Source: Pseudomonadota bacterium (GTDB lineage Bacteria; Pseudomonadota; Gammaproteobacteria; Burkholderiales; Casimicrobiaceae). From it: DNA of 5,185 bases. A model generated the notes under the pieces. It was not told the origin of the DNA, ran no database searches, and saw nothing but the letters and a program-made list of their open reading frames with translations. Positions 1 to 5,185 of this stretch are shown piece by piece. Made by a program: the position numbers and the translations under genes. Location of the stretch: positions 1 through 5,185 of the forward strand of contig JAKLIE010000170.1 in NCBI GenBank assembly GCA_022709775.1, in the 5' to 3' direction. The stretch's first letter is position 1; every line of letters begins with the position of its first letter.

Positions 1-85
1 GGCACGAGGGCGGCGCAATCCGACGGACGACAAGGCGACCACGCCAACCGGCAACGCTTGAAGACAGGAAAGGAAGGGTAATCAC
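1..85 (+). other. Leader region upstream of ftsZ
   Basis: This is the end of the gap before ftsZ. In the dcw cluster the expected upstream gene is ftsA, but none of the three forward frames here gives a recognisable FtsA C-terminus. The frame-2 reading ends at TGA 59-61 and the frame-1 reading at TAA 79-81, and both encode low-complexity polar sequence. ftsA, if present, therefore probably ends before the window. No convincing -35/-10 pair is visible in this short stretch, so ftsZ could be read from promoters further upstream. Confidence 0.5.
67..78 (+). promoter_or_regulatory. Ribosome binding site of ftsZ
   Basis: The purine run GGAAAGGAAGGG contains GGAAGG (72-77), complementary to the 16S rRNA 3' end. 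It sits 8 bases before the ATG at 86. It is one of the two clearest Shine-Dalgarno sequences in the window and fits the high output expected for FtsZ. Confidence 0.8.
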
Positions 86-1267
86 ATGTTCGAGATCATC
101 GACCAGGCTCCGCAGGACGGGGCGATCATCAAGGTCATCGGCGTCGGCGGATGCGGCGGCAACGCGGTGGAGCACATGATCATCAGGGGCCTGTCGGGCG
201 TCGACTTCATCTGCGCCAACACCGACGCCCAGGCGCTCAAGCGCTCGAACGCGCGCACGCAGCTCCAGCTCGGGACCGCGCTGACCCGCGGCCTCGGCGC
301 GGGCGCGAAGCCGGAGATCGGCCGCGACGCGGCGATGGAGGACCGCGACCGCATCGGCGAGCTGATCGCGGGCTCGGACATGCTGTTCATCACCGCGGGA
401 ATGGGCGGCGGCACCGGCACCGGCGCGGCGCCGATCATCGCCGACATCGCGAAGCAGCTCGGCATCCTGACCGTCGCGGTCGTCACGCGGCCCTTCACGT
501 TCGAGGGCAAGCGCCAGAAGGTCGCGCAGGCCGGGATCGAGGAGCTCGCGAAGCGGGTCGACTCGCTCATCATCATCCCGAACGACAAGCTGATGGCCGT
601 GCTGGGCGACGACGTCTCGGTGCTCGACGCGTACGCGGCGGCCAACGACGTTCTGCACGGCGCCGTGTCGGGCATCGCCGAGGTGATCAACAACCCCGGC
701 CTCGTGAACGTCGACTTCGCCGACGTGCGCACCGTGATGGGCGAGGTCGGCATGGCGATGATGGGCTCGGCCTCGGCCAGCGGCGCGGAACGCGCCCGCT
801 CCGCCGCGCAGGCGGCGGTCCGCAGCCCGCTGCTCGAGGACGTCAACCTCGCCGGCGCGCGCGGCGTGCTGGTCAACATCACCGCCGCGTCCGACCTCAG
901 GATGAAGGAATATCACGACGTGATGAACACGATCAAGGAGTTCACCGCGGAGGACGCGATGGTGATCGTCGGCACCGTCATCGACGACGCGATGGCCGAA
1001 GAGCTCCGCGTCACGATGATCGCGACGGGTCTCGGCGGCGCCGCCGCGCAGACGAAGCGCGTCCCCCCGACGCTCCAGGTGCTGCAGCAGCCGGCGGTCG
1101 TCGAGCGCACGGGGACCGACGGGCTGGGCATGACGGTCGAGACGATCGACTACGACAAGCTCGACCAGCCGGCGGTCGTCCGGCGCCGCTCGCCTTCGGT
1201 GGGGGGCGGGACGGCGGGAGCCTCGGACATCGAGATCCCGGCCTTCCTGCGCAAGCAGGCCGACTGA
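86..1267 (+). CDS. ftsZ: Cell division protein FtsZ
   Basis: FtsZ is the bacterial tubulin homologue. It binds and hydrolyses GTP and polymerises at midcell into the Z-ring that recruits the divisome. The 393 residues are close to the 383 of E. coli. The N-terminal GTP-binding fold has [10 protein letters not shown] (19-28) and the tubulin signature GGGTGTG (107-113). The T7 synergy loop, NVDFADV (208-214), carries the aspartates that complete the GTPase site of the next subunit. The globular core ends near residue 318. A linker of about 60 residues leads to the C-terminal peptide [13 protein letters not shown] (381-393), which docks FtsA, ZipA, MinC and other partners. Residue 23 is Cys where many homologues have Gly or Ala, probably a tolerated variant. 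The linker contains QPAVV twice. The start is fixed by the strong ribosome binding site and the MFEIIDQ beginning. lpxC follows in the same direction after 104 bases. Confidence 0.98.
   Translation: MFEIIDQAPQDGAIIKVIGVGGCGGNAVEHMIIRGLSGVDFICANTDAQALKRSNARTQLQLGTALTRGLGAGAKPEIGRDAAMEDRDRIGELIAGSDMLFITAGMGGGTGTGAAPIIADIAKQLGILTVAVVTRPFTFEGKRQKVAQAGIEELAKRVDSLIIIPNDKLMAVLGDDVSVLDAYAAANDVLHGAVSGIAEVINNPGLVNVDFADVRTVMGEVGMAMMGSASASGAERARSAAQAAVRSPLLEDVNLAGARGVLVNITAASDLRMKEYHDVMNTIKEFTAEDAMVIVGTVIDDAMAEELRVTMIATGLGGAAAQTKRVPPTLQVLQQPAVVERTGTDGLGMTVETIDYDKLDQPAVVRRRSPSVGGGTAGASDIEIPAFLRKQAD
1088..1180 (+). repeat. 15-base direct repeat in the FtsZ linker
   Basis: CAGCCGGCGGTCGTC occurs exactly at 1088-1102 and again at 1166-1180. 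The spacing of 78 bases (26 codons) keeps both copies in frame, each encoding QPAVV (residues 335-339 and 361-365) in the variable linker of FtsZ. Confidence 0.85.
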
Positions 1268-1276
1268 CGGGAGAGC

Positions 1277-1343
1277 GCGGAAGCCGGGGGCTTGTGCTAG
1301 CATCCCCCGGTTCCGCCCCCGGCAGGCGCGATCCTGCGGAACC
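1277..1343 (+). promoter_or_regulatory. Two alternative hairpins in the ftsZ-lpxC gap
   Basis: Hairpin A pairs 1277-1290 with 1304-1316: 13 base pairs, one bulged G at 1283 and a 13-base loop. Hairpin B pairs 1309-1316 (GGTTCCGC) with 1336-1343 (GCGGAACC), a perfect 8-base-pair stem. Both use the segment 1309-1316, so only one can form at a time. A nested pairing of GCAGG (1322-1326) with CCTGC (1333-1337) can replace part of B. Neither stem is followed by a T run, so a simple intrinsic terminator is unlikely. Hairpin A begins 10 bases after the ftsZ stop codon. The pairing is read directly from the sequence; a regulatory role is inference. Confidence 0.5.
1295..1303 (+). promoter_or_regulatory. 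Possible extended -10 promoter for lpxC
   Basis: TGCTAGCAT matches the extended -10 form TGnTAnnnT, with hexamer TAGCAT at 1298-1303 (4 of 6 matches to TATAAT). No -35 match is seen 16-18 bases upstream, which extended -10 promoters can tolerate. Transcription would start near 1310, giving an untranslated leader of about 60 bases whose first bases form the left arm of hairpin B. The TGCTAGCA core is also palindromic and lies in the loop of hairpin A, so chance is possible. Confidence 0.35.
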
Positions 1344-1355
1344 GCCGCCCGGCGC

Positions 1356-1360
1356 GGGAG
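1356..1360 (+). promoter_or_regulatory. Ribosome binding site of lpxC
   Basis: GGGAG lies 11 bases before the ATG at 1372, slightly further than ideal. It is 12 bases downstream of hairpin B, so it stays accessible whichever hairpin forms unless larger structures exist. Confidence 0.5.
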
Positions 1361-1371
1361 TCCACCCCAAC

Positions 1372-2286
1372 ATGCTCCGCCAACGCACCCTCAAGGCCGC
1401 CACGCGCACGACCGGCGTCGGGTTGCACACCGGCGCCCGCGTCGAACTCGTGCTGCGCCCGGCGGCGCCGGAGACGGGCATCGTCTTCCATCGCACGGAT
1501 CTCGCCCCGCCCGTCGCGATCCCGGCGTCGGCCACGCAGGTCGGCGACACGCGGCTGTCGTCGACGCTGCGGGAAGGCGCGGCGACCGTCTCGACCGTCG
1601 AGCACCTGATGAGCGCGCTCGCGGGCCTCGGCATCGACAACCTGCACGTCGACGTCGCCGGTCCGGAGATCCCGATCATGGACGGCAGCGCCGGTCCGTT
1701 CGTGTTCCTGCTGCAGGGCGCGGGCATCGTCGAGCAGGCCGCGCCGAAGCGCTACCTCCGCGTCGTCGCGCCGGTCGAGGTCCGCGACGGCGACAAGTGG
1801 GCGCGCTTCGACCCCTGCGACGGGTTCCGCCTCGACTTCACGATCGACTTCCCGCACCCGGTGTTCGGATCGGAGAACCGGCACGTCGTCATCGACTTCG
1901 CCGAGCACTCCTACGTGAAGGAGGTCGCGCGCGCGCGGACGTTCGGATTCATGCAGGACGTCGAGGCGATGCGCGCCGCCGGCCTGGGCCTGGGCGGCAG
2001 CCTGCAGAACGCGGTCGTGCTGGACGAGGTGCGCGTGCTGAACGCCGAGGGGCTGCGCTACGACAACGAGTTCGTGCGGCACAAGGTCCTCGACGCGATC
2101 GGCGACCTCTACCTGCTCGGCCATCCGCTCATCGGCCAGTACACCGCGTACAAGTCGGGCCACGCGCTGAACAACGCGCTCGCCCGGGCGCTGCTCGCGC
2201 GGCCGGACGCGGCCCGGCTCGTCACGTTCGACGCGGCCGACGAGGTGCCGAGCGCGTTCTACGACTGGCGCGCCGCGACGGCCTGA
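1372..2286 (+). CDS. lpxC: UDP-3-O-acyl-N-acetylglucosamine deacetylase LpxC
   Basis: LpxC is the zinc-dependent cytoplasmic deacetylase that carries out the committed step of lipid A synthesis, removing the N-acetyl group from UDP-3-O-acyl-GlcNAc. The 304 residues match the 305 of E. coli almost exactly. The key residues appear one position earlier than in E. coli. Zinc ligands are H78 (in TVEHLMSAL), H237 and D241 (in [10 protein letters not shown]). E77, D245 and H264 (in KSGHALNN) match the catalytic acid/base and its helpers. [16 protein letters not shown] at the N-terminus and [13 protein letters not shown] (98-110) are also typical. The frame is open far upstream through ftsZ, but that part is an out-of-frame shadow; the ATG at 1372 gives the family N-terminus. 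In E. coli LpxC is controlled mainly by FtsH proteolysis acting on its C-terminal tail; the short AATA ending here does not by itself show that this applies. Confidence 0.98.
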   Translation: MLRQRTLKAATRTTGVGLHTGARVELVLRPAAPETGIVFHRTDLAPPVAIPASATQVGDTRLSSTLREGAATVSTVEHLMSALAGLGIDNLHVDVAGPEIPIMDGSAGPFVFLLQGAGIVEQAAPKRYLRVVAPVEVRDGDKWARFDPCDGFRLDFTIDFPHPVFGSENRHVVIDFAEHSYVKEVARARTFGFMQDVEAMRAAGLGLGGSLQNAVVLDEVRVLNAEGLRYDNEFVRHKVLDAIGDLYLLGHPLIGQYTAYKSGHALNNALARALLARPDAARLVTFDAADEVPSAFYDWRAATA

Positions 2287-2355
2287 GGGGGCGCATCGCC
2301 GGCCGGGCGAGTCCGCCCCGGCGGCGGTCGGCCGGATCGCCGCGGCGCCCCCTTT
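2287..2355 (+). terminator. GC-rich hairpin with short T run after lpxC
   Basis: Directly after the lpxC stop codon, GGGGGCGC (2287-2294) pairs perfectly with GCGCCCCC (2345-2352), followed by TTT (2353-2355). Inside, CCGGCC (2299-2304) pairs with GGCCGG (2330-2335), and GGGCG (2305-2309) pairs with CGCCC (2314-2318) around a 4-base loop. The T run is short for an intrinsic terminator, so it could equally be a partial terminator or an RNA-stabilising 3' structure between lpxC and the small gene downstream. Confidence 0.4.
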
Positions 2356-2393
2356 CGCCGGACGCGCCCTTCACCGACTGACCCCCGATCGCC

Positions 2394-2579
2394 ATGATCA
2401 TCGTCCGCCTGCTGCTGGTGCTCGGTCTCGCGGCGATCGGCGTCGCGTTCCTGCTCTACCTGTTCACGCGCGACCGCCGCTACCTCCTGTTCATCTGGCA
2501 GGTGGTGAAGCTGCTCGTCCTGGCGCTCGCCGGCGTACTCGTCTTCTTCGCGGTCGAGCGCGTGCTGATCATGCTGTAG
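2394..2579 (+). CDS. Small two-helix membrane protein, function unknown
   Basis: This 61-residue protein has two hydrophobic segments, at about 3-24 and 38-58, joined by a short charged turn with TRDRRY (25-30) and a lysine at 39. By the positive-inside rule the turn should be cytoplasmic and both ends periplasmic. There is no cleavable signal peptide, no enzyme motif and no cysteine. The start is the first ATG after an in-frame TGA at 2379-2381. No clear Shine-Dalgarno sequence precedes it, and a GTG at 2418 would leave 53 residues and a shortened first helix. It lies 107 bases after lpxC on the same strand, behind the hairpin, and faces dciA. The regular alternation of hydrophobic and basic residues supports a real gene. 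I recall similar short proteins near lpxC in other Betaproteobacteria but cannot verify this here. No function can be assigned. Confidence 0.75.
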   Translation: MIIVRLLLVLGLAAIGVAFLLYLFTRDRRYLLFIWQVVKLLVLALAGVLVFFAVERVLIML

Positions 2580-2631
2580 CGCGGGAGACCGGGTCCCCTC
2601 CGCGACCCGCACCGGCGCCGGCGGCAGCGTC
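2580..2631. other. Gap between convergent genes, with inverted repeats
   Basis: These 52 bases separate the stop of the small membrane protein gene (+) from the stop of dciA (-). GGGAGAC (2583-2589) can fold onto GTCCCC (2593-2598) with one bulged A and a 3-base loop. CCGGCGCCGG (2612-2621) is a perfect 10-base palindrome. Neither is followed by a T run on either strand, so a bidirectional terminator is possible but not shown. Confidence 0.35.
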
Positions 2632-3123
2632 TCAGCGACCGGACCGCTTGAGCCAACCGGCCACCGCAGCCTTGAGAGGACCTTCCGGCAACGAGCCGGC
2701 CAGCCCCTCCAGCGCCGCTTTTTGGGCGCTATCCCATTGACGCGGAAGGATTTTCCTTTCCGCCTGTCGGACGGAGGCGGGTTGCACTCGGACCCGAACT
2801 TCCCTAAACTCCATGCCCTCGCGCCCGAGTGCCGTACGGACGGCGGGCAGGCGGTGCCGCAATGCGGCAGCGATGGTCCCGGTCGTCGCGACGAGGTCGA
2901 GCCGGTCGGGTTCGGGCAGCAATGCGGCGACGTGCGCCGCCAATGGTCGTGGCAATGCGGCATGGACCGCCCGCGTGACCCGCGTTTCGTCGCGGCGGCG
3001 GCGGTTCCAGGCGGCGAGCAGGGGATCGTCCGCGAGCACGCGGGCGAGCGGCCTCCCGGGCGGAAGCGGTCTTCCCGGCATCGGAGCGTTCGCGTCGAAG
3101 GAGCCTTTCGAGTTGGACATCAT
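2632..3123 (-). CDS. dciA: DciA-type DUF721 protein, predicted DnaB helicase loading factor
   Basis: DciA is the widespread bacterial factor that helps load the replicative helicase DnaB in species lacking DnaC or DnaI. The 163 residues show a basic proline-rich N-terminus (1-25) and a core at about 25-115. The core has the family pattern: a helix ending in a small domain of P..LA..V (58-65), a strand LDLVAT (75-80), the helix IAAALRHRLPAVRTAL (84-99) and the final strand EVRVRVQP (108-115). The tail ends PLKAAVAGWLKR (149-160), like the 'PLK.AL..L' ending of relatives. The gene is antisense to its neighbours. Two adjacent ATGs (3123 and 3120) are possible starts, and ATG 3081 would give 149 residues; none has a good Shine-Dalgarno sequence. 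Codon use is looser than in ftsZ or lpxC: 5 of 20 leucines are TTG, and AGA/AGG arginines occur four times. The family call is from pattern; exact function is inferred. Confidence 0.85.
   Translation of the reverse strand: MMSNSKGSFDANAPMPGRPLPPGRPLARVLADDPLLAAWNRRRRDETRVTRAVHAALPRPLAAHVAALLPEPDRLDLVATTGTIAAALRHRLPAVRTALGREGMEFREVRVRVQPASVRQAERKILPRQWDSAQKAALEGLAGSLPEGPLKAAVAGWLKRSGR
2859..2961 (-). repeat. Three copies of a 10-base word inside dciA
   Basis: GCAATGCGGC on the + strand is found at 2859-2868, 2919-2928 and 2952-2961. Spacings of 60 and 33 are multiples of three, and on the minus strand each copy reads GCC GCA TTG for Ala-Ala-Leu. The first copy extends to a dyad, GCCGCA-A-TGCGGC (2856-2868). 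The simplest explanation is repeated use of the same codons for an alanine/leucine-rich helix. Confidence 0.7.
3098..3103 (+). promoter_or_regulatory. Ribosome binding site that sets the TTG start of the M23 gene
   Basis: AAGGAG lies 9 bases before the TTG at 3113, a near-ideal match and spacing. No other start in this frame has a comparable site. It lies inside the first codons of dciA on the opposite strand (about dciA codons 7-9). Confidence 0.8.
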
Positions 3124-4030
3124 ACTGGTCAGCGGAGCGAGTGCGCGTGCGAGAACCCTCTCGCTCGACTGGCGTCACGGCGTCGCGATCGGGGTCGCGA
3201 CCTTCGTCACGCTGGTGCTGTTCACGCTCGTGTTCAACTACGCGACCTTGCGATGGGCCGCGGCGGTCAATCACCCGTGGCTGCAGGCGATCGTGCTGGC
3301 CGACCAGCGCGAGGAGGCGCAGCGGACCCAGGAGAAGGTCCACGGCCACCTGAACGCGATGGCGCTCAAGCTGGGGGACCTCGAGGCGCAGGTGATGCGG
3401 CTCGACAATCTGGGCGACCGCCTCGCGCGCGTCGCGGGCCTGAAGCCTCAGGAACTGCCGGCGAAGGGGACCCCGCCCGGTCGCGGCGGCGCCGAGTCGA
3501 CGACGATCGCGCCGCGCGATCTCTCGGTCGACGAGTTCTCGACGCTGCTCGAGGCCCTGCGCCGCAAGATCGACCAGCGAACGGACCAGCTCTCGGTCCT
3601 CGACGCCCTCCTGATCCAGAACTCCGCCAGCCTCAAGTTCCTGCCCAGCCTGCTGCCGATCGTCGACGGGTGGTACTCGTCGAACTTCGGCTACCGGATC
3701 GACCCGTTCACGGGCCAGCAGTCCTACCACGAGGGCATCGACTTCCCGGCGGAGTCGGGTACGCCCATCGTCGCCGCCGCGAGCGGCAAGGTGATCTACG
3801 CGGAGACGCATCGCGAGTACGGTAAAATGGTAGAGGTGGACCATGGCAACGGCCTCGTCTCGCGGTACGCGCACGCGTCGGCGATGGACGTGCGGGAGGG
3901 CGATCTCGTCGTGCGCGGTCAGAAGATCGCCTCGGTCGGGTCGACCGGCCGGTCGACGGGGCCGCATCTGCACTTCGAGGTCAGGCTGAACGGCGTGCCG
4001 CAGAACCCGGCCCGCTTCCTGCAGAACTAG
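3113..4030 (+). CDS. Membrane-anchored M23 (LytM-type) peptidoglycan endopeptidase
   Basis: This is a predicted zinc metallopeptidase that cuts peptide cross-links of peptidoglycan in the periplasm. The 305 residues run from a TTG start: a short basic cytoplasmic N-terminus with DIILVSG, one membrane segment at about 22-44, and heptad-like regions at about 64-108 and 138-175 likely to be coiled coil. The M23 domain spans about 185-300. All active-site residues are present: H206 and D210 in HEGID, H254 in YAH, and H285/H287 in HLH, so it should be active, unlike the degenerate NlpD/EnvC-type activators. The frame is open for 100 codons further upstream to an ATG at 2813, but that part is arginine/serine-rich shadow of dciA, and the ribosome binding site and N-terminus support 3113. 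It overlaps the 5' end of dciA by 11 bases. secA follows 114 bases downstream. MepM-like or another subfamily cannot be decided. Confidence 0.92.
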   Translation: MDIILVSGASARARTLSLDWRHGVAIGVATFVTLVLFTLVFNYATLRWAAAVNHPWLQAIVLADQREEAQRTQEKVHGHLNAMALKLGDLEAQVMRLDNLGDRLARVAGLKPQELPAKGTPPGRGGAESTTIAPRDLSVDEFSTLLEALRRKIDQRTDQLSVLDALLIQNSASLKFLPSLLPIVDGWYSSNFGYRIDPFTGQQSYHEGIDFPAESGTPIVAAASGKVIYAETHREYGKMVEVDHGNGLVSRYAHASAMDVREGDLVVRGQKIASVGSTGRSTGPHLHFEVRLNGVPQNPARFLQN

Positions 4031-4144
4031 CACGCTGCGCCGGCGCGTCCGCGCGGCCGGCTTCCCTCCCGGCGCGACGTGCGCCGATGCCGGGGCGCCG
4101 GGGACGGCGATGTCGTCCCGAGGGCCCGTGACTTCCTCCATCCG
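4031..4144 (+). other. Structured leader between the M23 gene and secA
   Basis: Three hairpins can be drawn in 114 bases. GCCGGCGCG (4039-4047) pairs with 4052-4061 with one bulged G (4055) and a 4-base loop, followed by TTCCCTCCC. CGGCGC (4070-4075) pairs with GCGCCG (4081-4086) around a 5-base loop. GGGACG (4101-4106) pairs with CGTCCC (4114-4119) around a 7-base loop. No open reading frame resembling the SecM arrest peptide of gammaproteobacteria is seen. No clear -35/-10 promoter is visible. The last 20 bases before secA are pyrimidine-rich. Confidence 0.4.

Positions 4145-5185
<1,041 letters not shown>

Noticed and set aside
82..882. Minus-strand open frame opposite ftsZ
   Set aside because: It is complementary to conserved FtsZ coding sequence, and its Ser/Ala/Pro-rich translation shows no recognisable fold.
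151..1371. 407-codon open extension upstream of lpxC in the same frame
   Set aside because: It is the +1-type shadow of ftsZ and of the gap, rich in Arg/Gly/Ala, with no domain. LpxC homologues begin at the ATG at 1372.
1797..2381. Alternative + strand frame within lpxC running into the gap
   Set aside because: Arginine-rich shadow of lpxC. It runs through the hairpin region and ends just before the small membrane protein gene.
2742..2763. GCGGAAGG / CCTTTCCGC hairpin with an ATTTT loop, considered as a terminator
   Set aside because: It lies inside dciA coding sequence, at codons for RKILPR, with no T run after it on either strand.
2813..3112. 100-codon N-terminal extension of the M23 peptidase
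   Set aside because: It lies wholly over dciA on the other strand, is serine/arginine-rich, and the ribosome binding site at 3098-3103 with the TTG at 3113 explains the real start.
4031..4144. Possible SecM-like leader peptide before secA
   Set aside because: The 114-base gap has no open frame with a start, a signal sequence and an arrest motif; the M23 protein upstream serves no such role by sequence.

Overview
This window is a stretch of conserved chromosomal housekeeping genes from a very GC-rich Gram-negative bacterium, most likely a betaproteobacterium. The evidence is the gene order and the protein sequences. FtsZ begins MFEIIDQ and ends with the [13 protein letters not shown] tail. 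LpxC (lipid A synthesis) follows at once, which requires an outer membrane. A DciA-type (DUF721) gene on the opposite strand and an M23 peptidase gene then precede secA, an order I associate with Betaproteobacteria at the end of the division and cell wall (dcw) cluster. The placement is inference; the protein identities are well supported.

Layout, left to right: 1-85 is a leader with a strong ribosome binding site. ftsZ (86-1267, +) is followed by a 104-base gap that can fold into two alternative hairpins and holds a possible extended -10 promoter. lpxC (1372-2286, +) comes next, then a GC-rich hairpin with a short T run. A 61-residue two-helix membrane protein of unknown function (2394-2579, +) follows. 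dciA (2632-3123, -) points back towards it. The M23 peptidase gene (3113-4030, +) starts at a TTG inside the 5' end of dciA, so the two divergent genes overlap by 11 bases. A 114-base structured gap precedes secA (4145 to the window end, +), of which only the first 347 codons are present.

The genes share a theme of envelope growth and division. FtsZ forms the division ring, LpxC commits precursor to lipopolysaccharide, the M23 protein probably cuts peptidoglycan cross-links, and SecA drives export of envelope proteins. DciA is the replication member, linked to loading of the DnaB helicase.

I see no mobile element, CRISPR array, tRNA, rRNA, phage gene or defence system. There is no gap over 300 bases without a gene. 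The points worth a second look are regulatory and small-scale: the alternative hairpins before lpxC, the head-to-head dciA/M23 overlap with its TTG start, the small membrane protein, and the secA leader that lacks a Shine-Dalgarno sequence.
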